A stretch of DNA of 64,000 nt from Zoroaster sp. YZ-2022 (lineage: Eukaryota > Echinodermata > Asteroidea > Forcipulatida > Zoroasteridae): NCBI GenBank assembly GCA_029582265.1, contig CM055827.1, forward strand, positions 3,953,423-4,017,422, given 5' to 3'. This document shows positions 13,350 to 53,016 of this stretch, one piece after another. The position numbers and the translations under genes were made by a program. The notes beneath the pieces were generated by a model. That model was not told where the DNA came from and made no database searches. It saw nothing but the letters and a program-made list of their open reading frames with translations. The number at the start of each line of letters is the position of its first letter. Position 1 is the stretch's first letter.

Positions 13350-13672
13350 AGGTCTGGCCAGGCCAGGCTTCTCAAAGGCTTGGCTGTACCATGACTTTGG
13401 CCCTCCTCCCTAAAAGAGAAAGTGGATGTTGTAGGTGGGATCATTTTTTCTCAAAGGAATGTCCACCATGATAATACTTTCATGTGATATATGCTTGTTT
13501 ATACATGGATATACATGTACACTATACACATCGTTGACTACTTCGCATATACATACGTACATGTATGCATGTGTTGCACCCACAGTATTAGCCAGAGGGG
13601 TGTCTGGGTGTCTTTCAGACACCCTGTTTCAATTTTGGACACCCTATTTCATATGTCATTTACATGTACATG

Positions 13673-13845
13673 TGATGCTGGATATGCGGCAGAGTGCACC
13701 CCCCTCCCATTGTGTCTTCATTGTGTTCCAGGAATCTTAGGAATTCTTTAGAGGATTTTTTTGGGGGAGAGGTCCGTTAACAATAGAATAACAGTGTGTT
13801 AGTGTATAGGGACATTTGGTGGGGGGCGGCATATCGAGCATGGTA
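13673..13845. mobile_element. TIR MITE (gatgctggatatgc), inside the 30 bp array
   Basis: The left end gatgctggatatgcggcaga is mirrored at the right by ggcatatcgagcatgg. It separates degenerate 30 bp units (13605-13650) from the main array. Confidence 0.75.
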
Positions 13846-13869
13846 TATACATGTACTGTAAAAGGATTG

Positions 13870-14330
13870 TAAGTGGACGCCCTGTTTTGAAATTTCCAGC
13901 AAATTTGGACGCCCTGTTTTGAAATTGCCAACAATTTGGACGCCCTGTTTTGAAATTGCCAACAATTTGGACGCCCTGTTTTGAAATTGCCAACAATTTG
14001 GACGCCCTGTTTTGAAATTGAAAACAATTTGGACGCCCTGTTTTGAAATTGCCAGCAAATTTGGACGCCCTGTTTTGAAATTGCCAACAATTTGGACGCC
14101 CTGTTTTGAAATTGCCAACAATTTGGACGCCCTGTTTTGAAATTGCCAGCAAATTTGGACGCCCTGTTTTGAAATTGCCAACAATTTGGACGCCCTGTTT
14201 TGAAATTGCCAACAATTTGGACGCCCTGTTTTGAAATTGCCAGCAAATTTGGACGCCCTGTTTTGAAATTGAAAACAATTTGGACGCCCTGTTTTGAAAT
14301 TGCCAGCAAATTTGGACACCCTAGTTCTAA
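13870..14330. repeat. 30-31 bp tandem repeat, about 15 copies
   Basis: The unit is ttggacgccctgttttgaaa followed by ttgccaacaa (or gccagcaaa, one base longer). Two units carry gaaaacaa instead. Degenerate units also occur at 13605-13650, so the array once extended left and was split by the MITE at 13673-13845. Long minus-strand open frames here are period artefacts. Confidence 0.93.
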
Positions 14331-14339
14331 ATCCAGGCT

Positions 14340-16500
14340 TACACCTTGTTTGCACCTCAGTGAAGCTACATGTACATTGTAGCAATCGACATTCACATTT
14401 ATAGTTTATAATCGAATAATCTACATACAGTTGTGATATTAACTGGAACACATCATATTAGAAGTTATACACGGTTAACTGTTATTCAGCGCAGTTGAAA
14501 CATTGATAGACAACATCTAGGGAGATGCACACGTGTAAGGTCAGATTTTTTATCTCTAGCTACACTAGCATGTATTATGCACATTTGCTTGCGTATGCAC
14601 ACTGTTTGATAATGCATTTTGTCGCCGCCACTATCTAGAAGTTGGTCAAAGTTATCAAACATGAGTCAAAGACCCCACGTTAACGTATTGTACACGAGTC
14701 CCAAGTTTCAGCATTTTTAGAACCATTGTGAATATGGATAGAGAATCACATGGCGCCTTTAAGAAATTCACACCTTGCCTCTGACATACATTATCCAAAG
14801 TCCATTTGGATATGAGTAACCATTCTCTCCCATTACGTCCCTAAAAGACCTCGCAGGCACTCGCTTAATTTTGAGACATTTCACCATGAAAGAGCACTCG
14901 CATTTCTTGAAAAACTCCATAAGTGTAAATGACAGTTCTGTTTACTCGTAGTTCCTGGATTCTGTGGCCTAGACCAGTCGCTTTAAGTATGGGGCTGTTC
15001 TTCATCTGTGGTGTGCACGTACAGTCTCTTCACTATTTCATTGTTCCCGTTCACATAGTCGGGGGGAAAACCATGCGGATTGCTTTTAACAAAAACCAAT
15101 ACATCAGGCAGCTGGATAAACCATCGGTGAATATGAAAGGCTCACAATGCAATACTGGGTTTGAATTGAAACTGTACAATGGGGGGCCTTATTCTGGCAT
15201 TTGTCCATTCCTTCGTGTTCTTTTTTGTAAATAAGAAATTACACCATCACCATTATTTCATTAGTTTGTTAGATCTGGCAGTTCAATTTACATCTAAATT
15301 TGAAAATGATTTTTTATTTGTATTTTTGTATTAAATAGGAAATACATTTATGATATATATATTCAGCTGCATGGGCTGGTGATAATTTTAAACGTTCCAG
15401 AAGCTGGTGTTTCTGCAAAAGAAAGAAGATGACGCCTTCGGGTTTTAATGAAATGACAACAGACACCTCACTTATACCTCACTTTTACCTCACTTACATT
15501 ATATTGTAAGAGATTAGATTACCAAGCAAAAAACATTTGTAGAATAAAAAGTGATGGAATTTAGATGTTTTCCCCAGTGCATTCTTAATTCTAAACAGTT
15601 AAGCTCTTCCTGTCTCCCGGCCATAAATTACAACTCACAGATATACACGTATGCTGCTCCCTGTTTATTTTGATTATATCCAAATATCACTAGATTGATT
15701 TTACCAACTCCACCTGAACAAATATAAGCACAGACGTTCTTCCAGTCTGTTGGCTCCCATCATCTTGATATGTCAAAGGTCAAGATGAGATACATCTGGG
15801 ATGCAGTCATTGATGTATTAAGGAAGATTAATGACCTGATACGTAATAAAAATAGATGGAATACCTCAAGAGCGTATAATGTACAAACACACCACTGTAA
15901 ATATCCATTTCTAGATAGTGTATTTCGGAACATCATTGTGTTTACTTTATCAATGACTCATTGTGACCGTCCTGGAAACTGGACCACTTTTTTTTTCCTT
16001 CAAATTACAAACATTAATAATTATCTTGAAGGCATCAAGGCGTCTTGAAGACACAAGATAAATTGCTTTGGTGAAAGGGGGAAAACAAATTAATGTGGTC
16101 GTGGAAATCGGACTGCCGAACTTGCACTTTCATGAGGTTCATTTGGTTGATGTCATAATATTGGTACAATGTAAGTAACTATGGTTACCAAATAACTATG
16201 CTCTTTATTTCTGGCTCCAAGCAAGTGGCACTCAGTACATGTAGGTTGCACATGAAGCATTGCGTGTGCGTAGCGTTTGTTTGCAGTGTATCCAATTATG
16301 TCACACTTGCAAACGGGATCACTATGCATGGATGATTTGAAATGAGAGGTTATTACCTTCCAATATGGCAACCACCAACAATAACATAGCGCAGCATACA
16401 TGTACAAGCTTCCAATTGACACCTTACATGTATGTGGCTACATTTGGTACAGGAAAGCTGTTTTTTTTTTAAATCGGAAAATAATTGTACACTGTCTTTC
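14340..16500. other. No gene recognised
   Basis: AT-rich non-coding sequence. The 101-codon frame at 14929 and the 92-codon frame at 15770 show no domain, no splice context and no family resemblance. Confidence 0.6.
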
Positions 16501-16502
16501 AT

Positions 16503-16757
16503 AGGTTGATGAAATTCTTGCATCAGGTGATAAACAATTATTTAATTTTGCCCTACACCGACGTGTGTATAGCACTGTATACTCAGTGCTTTCCGAGTGT
16601 CTGTGAAAAAAAACTTCACAGACGACTCGGGCGGGATTCAAACCCACGAATCTACTAGTGCAGACGTCTTAACCTCTTGACCACCGAGCTTACCCGATGA
16701 CGAGTGGCTGGCTAGAATCCTATATAGCAGGTTCCGCGATATTTATAGGTTGATAGT
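16503..16757 (-). mobile_element. tRNA-derived SINE, family 2
   Basis: On the minus strand a tRNA-like core (ctcggtggtcaagaggttaa, gggtttgaatcccgcc) is flanked on both sides by conserved non-tRNA sequence (cacagacactcggaaagc on one side, ctatataggattctagcc on the other). The words at 16503-16540 normally belong at the opposite end, so this looks like a head-to-tail junction of two copies. Confidence 0.78.
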
Positions 16758-16759
16758 CT

Positions 16760-17859
16760 TTCATGCTAATTTGCTCAAACAAAAAGGCCTTCAATGAGTT
16801 AAATAAAAATCGGGGCTCTGTGTTATGGCTCTGCATACCCTGAGCAACAAATCACCACTAACTAAGGCAGAACACGCTGTGCTTCACGTAGGTGTATTTC
16901 ATGGGTTAGCAAAGGAAATTCTTCTTGTGCTCATGCATACTTCACATACATGTAACTAAGGATTTGTCACTTACACGGCCAGTGCATACACTCTGCGCTA
17001 ACCCTGTAAACAAAAACAAAAAAAATGTTATTTTAAGCGCTCAATTCCGAGTTAAGCTGCACTATGAAATGGGCCCTGGATTTGAATACACAAAATATAT
17101 GCAAATAGATCTGACCCTAAGTCTGACGTCCTGTATTGGGCTGAGTTTCATAGAGCTGCGTTGCAGAAAATGTTGCTTTAATAGTAACTTTATCTGCTTA
17201 GCAAAAAAAGGCTGTGAACCTGCCAGAAGCAATATGCATTATGTGGCAATTTGGCTGGTAACATTTTTTTGCTATGAAGCAAATTTGTGTGCTTTACCAG
17301 CGATATGAAATTGGCTGCAGATGTACGTATGTTTCCATTTTACTCAAAACGTACAATGTATCACTCTGCACTGAGCACTTTGTCCAGCCATCTTTTGTAA
17401 GAAAAGTTTGAGTGACAGATTACTGAAGTGTCAATATTGTGGCTGGCTTGTTCACATTCTCCATAAAAATGCCAGGGTACTGTATGTGTGTAGTGTATAA
17501 TCCTAAATTATAAAGTAAGGCTTTTGACAGCAGCCCGAGGTCAAGTGTACTTTGGTACATGTAGTAAATCTTTAACAAGACTCCCCCAAATCTGGGTTTG
17601 AGGAGACATGTAAAATCTCAACTAAATGTGTTATGGGGTCATTGGTTGTGCTTGTGGTTTGTTTATATTTTTCTGTTTTCCCCAGTTTTTGGTAGAGTAG
17701 ATTATGCTGTGTGCTTCATACACCCCCACCAAAAAAACAAAAAACAAACAAACAAACAAACACCCAACAACCCAACAAAACAAAACAAAACAATCAAACA
17801 CAAAAAAAGAAAATTAAAAAAATAAATTAAAATAAATTAAAAAAATTAAAAAAAATTAA

Positions 17860-17904
<45 letters not shown>

Positions 17905-18500
17905 CAAAAACAAGCTGGTATACAAATTTATATTTTCCTAAGGTGTGATCACAAGAAATAATTTAAATTTTTTTTTTTTAAAAACGTCATGGAAACCTGA
18001 ACATGTTGCCGCAATTTCAAAGTCATAAAACCCATTTTATGAACATATGTGCACAATTCAGGTTTAATTCTACACTACACTGTGCATGTTGTCATACAGT
18101 ATGGTTAAGCAATCAAGATCAAGAACAGAGACGTCTGTTTAATGGTTTTCTGAACGGATGCATTTGGTAAAGTGAGATCTTGGGATTCCAGTTCCAGTAT
18201 ACTGGAAAATTACATTAGGTTGTCCTGGAGGTTAGTTCAGAGGGAAGGTAGAACAGTGGTAATGTTGACATGTACATGTAACTGCTTCGTTATCGAGAAA
18301 AGAGTGAAAATTCCATTCAGATTTGTATTCATTCTAAGGCAAAAAAAAGGTCGTCTCCGGTTCACTTTTCAAACGATTCAGCAATATTGGCTGCAATTGG
18401 ACATTGTTTCATAGCAACAACAACAACAACAACAAAAATTCCTTTTTAATGAAAGTGAGAACACCTTAGGGAAAATTTGAAATCATCATCAGCTTGACAC
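16760..18500. other. No gene recognised
   Basis: Non-coding, with low-complexity A/C/T tracts (17725-17905). The 127-codon frame at 16925 has no recognisable feature. Confidence 0.6.
17815..17905. repeat. A-rich low-complexity tract with (AAT)n
   Basis: Runs of aaaacaaac, then aaattaaaa, then about 12 AAT units. No gene is seen here. Confidence 0.85.
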
Positions 18501-18634
18501 CAAGTAAGTTTCAAATTATCAATGAAAATATTTTTGAATTAGCAGTTCAGTATCTTACCTTTTTAAAGGGAAAGTACAACATCTGTAATGTTGGCAAAAC
18601 AATATGAGTGTTTTTACTTTCTTTGAATCAAGAT

Positions 18635-18880
18635 ATACTACTCAAAACAATTTAGGGAACACTGGAATAATCTCAGTTAAAGCAAGATCATTTATTTCAG
18701 ATAAACACAATGTTTCACAGAAGTGATGAGAAACAACTGCACAATGAAACAGATGATAAAGGATGCATGTAGTGATTACACATTTCATGACATGACTACT
18801 GAAAGAGAGAGGGGGTTGCAAATGAAAATCCCTATTTGATGTTAAAAATCCGGTGTTCCCTAAATTGTTTTGAGTAGTAT
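18635..18880. mobile_element. Mariner-like MITE
   Basis: TIRs of about 28 bp: atactactcaaaacaattta and its inverse taaattgttttgagtagtat, flanked by TA. Compared with the 23.3 kb copy it lacks about 23 bp after gaaaatccc. Confidence 0.88.
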
Positions 18881-19261
18881 ATATGCATTAAATAACCAAC
18901 CTGTGATAGTTATGGAATATGGAATATTGGGACGCATGGAAGACCAGTGGAAATAAGAAACTAATAAATATGCTTTTGAGAAAGAACCTGCTACATGTAC
19001 ATGTAGGTTCGAAACGTAAGATAAATAAACAGTATAATTCATAAGAAAAGTGTGAAAAAAAACATTCACAATTTTTACTGATAACACTTTCCGCAAGAAG
19101 TTACTGACAGCCTTTTTTTAAACGTGCATATTTGTTTATGTTTGATCAGAATTTTTTTTTTTCTTCAGGATGATGGGTACTTTACATGTATATCAAGTTT
19201 ATTTGGGTAGCCCATTCAGTGGCATCCATTGGTCTCCCATACATAAAAAGACGGTTAACTT

Positions 19262-19655
19262 TGGTAATCCTCCAAAATCCTCTCTGCTAAAGTGAAGGAT
19301 TTTGATGGATTGAGGTTACATGCTACATGCTCTTTGCTAAAGTGAAGGATTTTGGAGGATTGAGGTTATTAGGCATACTTGCCTTTCCATGGTACATGTA
19401 CATCCATGTTTGTTGTGGTGATGGCAAGGTCAGTGCTTGGGTCAGCGGACACTGTTTATTGCTCCATGCATGCGGGGAGGGTCCCTGGTTCATGTTATCA
19501 CCGATTAGAAACACATGTGTGCATACATGTCATGTGTTTGCTTTACTACTGATGGATTTTGGAGGATTCACGTTGTGTAAGCAAATGGGCCTAGGGAGTT
19601 AGGAAGGATTCAGGTTATGTGTAAGCAAATGGGCCTAGGGAGTTCGGGTTAATGT
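19262..19655 (+). mobile_element. VNTR-bearing dispersed element, short copy (about 2 units)
   Basis: It shares with the two longer copies the head motif tgctaaagtgaaggattttg, the middle agtgcttgggtcagcggaca, and about two 44 bp units at the end. The low unit number makes it the least expanded copy here. Confidence 0.8.
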
Positions 19656-20265
19656 TGTAATTAGGTAACTTTACAGAAAGTGATTTACCAGTGTGAACCT
19701 TGGTGAACTATACCACCGCATGGAACTTATTAGTATACCTTTAGTATGTGTATGAATAAGTCATAATGATATACAATCAGACTGCATGTACATGTATAAT
19801 TGAGTTATAAAGTTTGACAGATGTTGCTTCATGCCACGCACACATGGGAAATGGTTCGAAGGAGTCTTGTGTGAAAATAGTGGCTGTAATTTATAACTTT
19901 CCGCTTGACTGCATGCAACACCTGATTACTATCATGAATTATAAATAAATCCGTCTGGATAATACAAAACGGAAATGAAAATGACAATTTACAGCACTGA
20001 CACTCCCATGGATTGATTGAATGGAAGACTATTAAGCCAGCGTGGCAAATGATAGTGTGGTGAATGTATCTCAGCTTTATGTAGTCCATTTTCTGCGCAT
20101 TTTTTTCAGACTCGGTTTTAAAAGAAACAGAAGACAAGGTTTGGGCGACCAAGTAGATCCCAAGTATTTTTTGCAAATAAGCAAAATGGAGACCATGAAA
20201 AATGTTAGGAATTGCCAAACAACTTGTCTGCCTTAAAAAGGAATAAAATTACATGTATCTCCCCC

Positions 20266-20623
20266 TAGGGCTGTGAGTTTTCGGATATTTTTGGAACCGG
20301 ATACCCGAAATCAGGAAACTTCGGATACCCGGATACCCGTTTTCATTTTTGTTGAAAACATGCCTCCGGTGGTGTACAAATACATGGACTGTAAATGGTA
20401 ACAAATTGACTTTTATAATACAGAGGATACGATCTTTTCTTTATTGGAGTGTAATCTCTTGAATTTAAAGATAATTGTCTGTACAAGTGCATTGTTCAAG
20501 AGTCACAGATTTCTGTTTGCACCGCTCAAATGTTAAGTCCGAATTTTAAAAAGTCGTTTACGGGTAAATGGAACCGGGTAATGACCGTTTCGGTCAGGTA
20601 TCCGTATACCCGGCACAGCCCTA
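20266..20623. mobile_element. hAT-like MITE
   Basis: Ends tagggctgtgagttttcgga and tatacccggcacagcccta are inverted, and TAGGG...CCCTA with GGCTGTG is typical of hAT ends. The flanks tctccccc and tcttccct could be a diverged 8 bp target duplication. The inside repeats ggataccc words. Confidence 0.75.
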
Positions 20624-20790
20624 TCTTCCCTCTCCCCTAACAGTTACTCCACCATTAATAAACAAATAGAGCATTGTCTTGTTTTGAATGGTCAGTCAAC
20701 TCGCTGGTAAATTACACCGACAGAACATGTAGGAGGGTTACATGAACATGAATGTAGGATTTGAGGTTTTTGCATGGTGGAGATAGATGT

Positions 20791-20961
20791 TATTGAGTTC
20801 TTTCGGGTGCACCATGTAATGATCTCTTCTTGGAAGAAGTGATGGCTCTGAGAAGAGCCGGTTGGTTTGTTCTCAACGCTTCTACTCATCTGCTCTAGCT
20901 GTCATCAGGAGACGTCTTCCAAGAAGAGATTATTACATGGTGAACCCGAAAGAACTCAATA
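20791..20961. mobile_element. Short palindromic MITE
   Basis: The left arm tattgagttctttcgggtgc, then accatgtaatgatctcttct is mirrored by agaagagattattacatggt and gaacccgaaagaactcaata. Arms are about 50 bp around an 70 bp centre. Confidence 0.82.
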
Positions 20962-20984
20962 ATAACATGAATGTAGTTCACCCT

Positions 20985-21926
20985 AACCCGCCCAAATCCT
21001 CAAAAATCATCTTTGCTAAAGTGAAGGATTTTGAAGGATTGAGGTTACATGCTGCATGCTCTTTGCTAAAGTGAAGGATTTTGGAGGATTGAGGTTATTA
21101 GGCATACTTGCCTTTCCGTGGTACATGTACATCCATGTTTGTTGTAGTGATTGCAAGGTCAGTGCTTGGGTCAGTGGACACTGTTTATTGCTCCATGCAT
21201 GCAGGGAGGGTCCCTGACCATGTACATGTATCACAGATTAGAAACACATGTGTGCATACATGTCATGTGCTTGCTTTACTATTGAAGGATTTTGGAGGAT
21301 TCAGGTTATGTGTAAGCAAATGGGCCAAGGGATTTAGGAAGGATTCAGGTTGGATTCAGGTTATGTGTAAGCAAATGGGCCAAGGGAGTTAGGAAGGATT
21401 CAGGTTATCTGTAAGCAAATGGGCCTAGGGAGTTAGGAAGGATTCAGGTTATGTGTGAGCAAATGGGCCTAGGGAGTTAGGAAGGATTCAGGTTATATGT
21501 AAGCAAATGGGCGTAGGGAGTTAGGAAGGATTCAGGTTATGTGTAAGCAAATGGGCCTAGGGAGTTAGGAAGGATTCAGGTTATGTGTAAGCAAATGGGC
21601 CTAGGGAGTTAGGAAGGATTCAGGTTATGTGTAAGCAAATGGGCCTAGGGAGTTAGGAAAGATTCAGGTTATGTGTAAGCAAATGGGCCTAGGGAGTTAG
21701 GAAGGATTCATGTTATGTGTGAGCAAATGGGCCTAGGGAGTTAGGAAGGATTCATGTTATGTGTAAGCAAATGGGCCTAGGGAGTTAGGAAGGATTCATG
21801 TTATGTGTAAGCAAATGGGCCTAATAAGTTAGGAAGGATTCATGTTATGTGTAAGCAAATGGGCCTAGGGAGTTAGGAAGGATTCATGTTATGTGTAAGC
21901 AAATGGGCCTAGGGAGTTAGGGTTTT
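20985..21926 (+). mobile_element. VNTR-bearing dispersed element, 14-unit copy
   Basis: It starts ccctaacccgcccaaatcct and ends gggagttaggg, so short CCCTAAC/GTTAGGG inverted ends are visible. The body is close to the 19.3 kb copy. No coding capacity is seen. Confidence 0.8.
21291..21920. repeat. 44 bp VNTR, about 14 units, plus orientation
   Basis: The unit is ggaaggattcaggttatgtg followed by taagcaaatgggcctagggagtta. It is part of the element at 20985-21925. Early units have gggccaaggga; later ones have gattcatg instead of gattcagg, so variants are locally clustered. Confidence 0.93.
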
Positions 21927-22595
21927 AATGGACACTAAAAAACGTGTCGCTTAAAATGCATTTTTTCACTGCATATTTTGACATATCTATTGATTTATTC
22001 ACTCATGATCCCAGGGTGGGGAGGGGATAGATGGCCCCCTTTGTTCATGTACTGTGTTTATTTATTTTTTGAATCAGAGGACATGATTATACAGCTTTTG
22101 TTATTGCAAAGACAACAACACTTTTTGCGAACAACAAATTAATCTACAATCAATACAAAATCATGACATGATGCATAAATAGGTACAGCATAATTGCTTT
22201 CTGCATTTTTGTAATTGCATTTATTTTCAATTTGTAACAGAATTTTCCAACCAGCGAACGGCACTTACAGTGCCCATTTACATGCATAATGGTGATGTTT
22301 TATTTTGAACTTGATTCAGTCAACAAGAGAAATATGCGTACCACTTATCAAACGGTCTTCGTAATATGATTAACTTGGTAGTCGCAGTCGAAATGGATGG
22401 CTCTGAGGTGAATTTAGCCTAATTACGGGTCACTTTTGGAGTTCCGAGCTTTGGCAATTTGCCGAGAGTATACATGATCACGTCCATGTTGCATGTACAT
22501 GTATACAGCTAATGGGGGGGGGGGGGATTCAGTTGTCATTGGAGGGAGTTTGCAGGGTTTCGTAGACACGGTCATAGTTTTATCTTCATTTTTGG

Positions 22596-22812
22596 TTAAA
22601 GGGACAGCATCGTCACGATCAACAGGGCATGGAATCAGAGTGCTGGTTTTAGATTAACTCAGTCACTGACAATAATGCCCCACATGATCAGGTCATAATA
22701 TTACCGTTGCTGCTGCATAAACGAACCAGTAATTTTCAGTCACTTAAACTGGGACGGCAATTCCATGCCCTGTTGAAAGTCTGCTCTGATCGTGATGATA
22801 CTGTCCCTTTAA
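22596..22812. mobile_element. TTAA MITE (ttaaagggacag family), intact
   Basis: Ends ttaaagggacagcatcgtca and gatgatactgtccctttaa are near-perfect inverted repeats flanked by TTAA. The subterminal words cagggcatggaatcagagtg and catgccctgttg extend the inverted symmetry. Confidence 0.88.
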
Positions 22813-22940
22813 AGGCCACAAAAGCTACACAAGACAACTGTTCTGATACAAGAATAAATTAACACATACACCACGGTGTACTATGTACATGTACATGTAC
22901 ATGTGTGCATAATGTGCATATGGCATTGTATGTAATTGAC

Positions 22941-23025
<85 letters not shown>

Positions 23026-23085
23026 AGAGGATTTATAATGCACACATATCCACCAAGAAGTGCTCAAGGCGCTTTACAGTAAACA
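22941..23085 (-). mobile_element. SINE family 1, tail and 3' end only
   Basis: A long AAT tail followed by gcacacatatccaccaagaa and gctcaaggcgctttac; the head is missing. Confidence 0.75.
22942..23024. repeat. (AAT)n microsatellite, SINE tail
   Basis: About 27 AAT units next to a SINE 3' fragment (cacatatccaccaagaagtg, ctcaaggcgc). The tail is on the 5' side, as expected for a minus-oriented SINE. Confidence 0.93.
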
Positions 23086-23114
23086 AGATAATCATACAAG
23101 TACTAAATTGATGT

Positions 23115-23529
23115 ATACTACTCAAAACAATTTAGGTTTCAAATTACAATGAAAATATTTTTGAATTAGCAGTTCAGTATCTTACCTTTTTAAAGGGAAA
23201 GTACAACATCTGTAATGTTGGCAAAACAATATGAGTGTTTTTACTTTCTTTGAATCAAGATATACTACTCAAAACAATTTAGGGAACACTGGAATAATCT
23301 CAGTTAAAGCAAGATCATTTATTTCAGATAAACACAATGTTTCACAGAATTGATGAGAAACAACTGCACAATGAAACAGATGATAAAGGATGCATGTAGT
23401 GATTACACATTTCATGACATGACTACTGAAAGAGAGAGGGGGTTGCAAATGAAAATCCCGGTTCATGGAGCATTTCAAACCTATTTGATGTTAAAAATCC
23501 GGTGTTCCCTAAATTGTTTTGAGTAGTAT
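23115..23529. mobile_element. Mariner-like MITE plus captured flank
   Basis: A complete MITE (23262-23529) is preceded by about 125 bp almost identical to the DNA left of the 18.6 kb copy (18508-18634). That in turn is preceded by an extra left TIR (tatactactcaaaacaattt at 23115). The whole 415 bp therefore looks like one composite unit bounded by TIRs. Confidence 0.82.
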
Positions 23530-24518
23530 ATATTGGTTCAGTTTGTCGCTGAGTAGATTTAGTTAAGATATGAAGTTGTCCTCAAATCTTTCATGCTGTA
23601 TACAGAAAAGACACAAACAGATTTGAAATATTTGTGTTTTTCAAAATGACCAAATTTGTGTAGGTTTTTTTAATTTTTCTTATTGTTGTCTGCTCACTGA
23701 CAGATTATCATGACACATGAGCTATTATTACCGATGAGACAGATGAGATAATACGTGGGTAATACTAATAGCATCTGTGGCAAGCCCACACTCCACTCAC
23801 AACAGAAATCCAGCGTTGTTATTTGATATCTCTACCCATTTATGGAAGTATTTCACTGTTTGAAAAAAAAAAAACCTTGGTGGACGTTGGGGAAATACAA
23901 ATGTAAGCTCCAAATATTTTCTGAATTCTGTGGATCCTTCTGTCACGGCAGGAAAATAAATCAGTGAGTCGTTTGCTTTGAATTGTAAAATTTCGATGAC
24001 CATGGCATTGAATATATGTGTGTACATAACCATGTACAGTATAATGTACAGAAAATGCATAAACACAGTAAATGCATTTAATATATTAACATTGAAAGAT
24101 ACAATTAATTCACATGCATTTTCTAAATTCTTACAACCATTTTCTAAATTCTTACAACCATAAAGCAGTTATCTTGTCACTAGAGAGAAATTTGTTTTGA
24201 TTTTCCAGAAGAAATGCATTTTTTCCCCTAAATTTTATATAATTTTTCATTAAATTGTTTCAACATTGGTAATTACCAGATTATCAAATTAATATATCAT
24301 AGTTTTTAAAGTTACTTGCTATGAAGTTTGTACAAGAATCAATTATCCTGAAAAATGATTCCATCATTGCAAAAACAAATTGATTATTTTGGTTGAATTT
24401 TAAAAAGTTGGCCTTACATTTCGAACCTAGCAGGTTCTTTCTCAAGGGCATAACGGACAATATACATACATACATACATACATAAACCAATTTGGTTTTA
24501 GTTTTGTGATATTTGTCT

Positions 24519-24834
24519 TTAACCTTCCTACTATTACAAGGGTCAAAATCAGTCAAAATGTTGATATACTTGCCAAGGTATATCTTGTGCACTTAAAAGT
24601 CGAACACTGTCAAACCTTACGTGTAGTAAGTACATTTACAGGTCAAAATGAGCTGACTGTTTTTGACTGGTAAAAGCATTTGTCTGGTATTGTTCAGGGT
24701 GGTCAAAATGACAATCAAAACCAGTCAAAAATGCCCCTGTGTGCACATTTGGGTCAACAGTCAAAACAGGCAGTCGACTGGTTTTGACATCTGTAGCTAC
24801 TTAACACTAAAATTTAGCAATAGTAGGAGGGTTA
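24519..24834 (-). mobile_element. TTAA MITE rich in TTTTGAC motifs
   Basis: Opposite orientation to the 2.5 kb copy. Ends ttaaccttcctactattaca and aatagtaggagggttag; the right TTAA is mutated to TTAG. Confidence 0.8.
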
Positions 24835-25073
24835 GAACTAGAGGGTTAAAATTGAACATATACATTGTACATGTACGTTTCCAAAATGAATGTTATACCT
24901 TCCTTGTACATAATACATAGTATATTGTTATAGGATTCTAATAAAGGTATAATATCAAATGATATCCTCAAGATTACTTGCTGCCGATGTTAATTTATTA
25001 TGATGATTCTTGACGTATCCTTAAATGAAACGCAATCTGTTGACATTTGTATTCTATGTAATTACTCCCACAG

Positions 25074-52480
<27,407 letters not shown>

Positions 52481-53016
52481 CACACCCACTGCGATCTAGA
52501 GTTTGTATTCCATATAATATACATACTAATCCAAATGCCTGCAGAATTTGATATTGTTGTCAACACAAGTCCAGAGGAAAAACATAAAATTGAATATTTA
52601 TCCAAATTTATTCTCCTATATGACATCAGCCTTTAGTATTCCTAAATATATCATGCATGGTTATTTTGAGGTAACACCCCTTATTAAAAAAAAGTACTTA
52701 GTATTCAACAAAAGCATGTTTTTGTAGGAAGATATTATTCACCAAGATATGTGACTTTCAGCTCAATTCATAGCCATCTTTGATTATGACAGCATGTTCA
52801 AATTTACAGACACATTGCCTCCAAATGTTAAAGTATCCAAAAACATCTAAAAAATTTTTTTTTAGCAAATTCCTTTTATAACTTTTGACTTTTATTCATA
52901 AATACAAGACTTGAAAAAGAGTGTTTTTAGTAAACATGTAATATCCGTTTGTGTTCCTATTTTATTCCCATTTTTTAATATTCCATTTTAGTGTGACAAC
53001 TTTCTTTAGGCCAAAA

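Larger units (their letters stand above)
11640..13415. repeat. Large fold-back (inverted repeat) element, 1.8 kb
   Basis: The outer left arm (gtaagggaggaggggcaaag, tggtacagccaagccttt) is the inverse of the right end (aaaggcttggctgtaccatg, tttggccctcctcccta). Inner pairs include gtctgaattccc with aattcagaca and the two tRNA-like stretches. An embedded 190 bp MITE occurs in both arms, but in the same orientation. Confidence 0.75.

Noticed and set aside
13737..14451. Minus-strand frames of about 220 codons
   Set aside because: They are products of the 30 bp tandem repeat; the same peptide appears in all three frames.
14929..16048. Frames of 92 to 101 codons as small genes
   Set aside because: There are no recognisable domains or splice sites, and the lengths fit chance in 64 kb.
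21291..21920. CRISPR-like array
   Set aside because: The 44 bp units are contiguous with no unique spacers, and the genome is eukaryotic.
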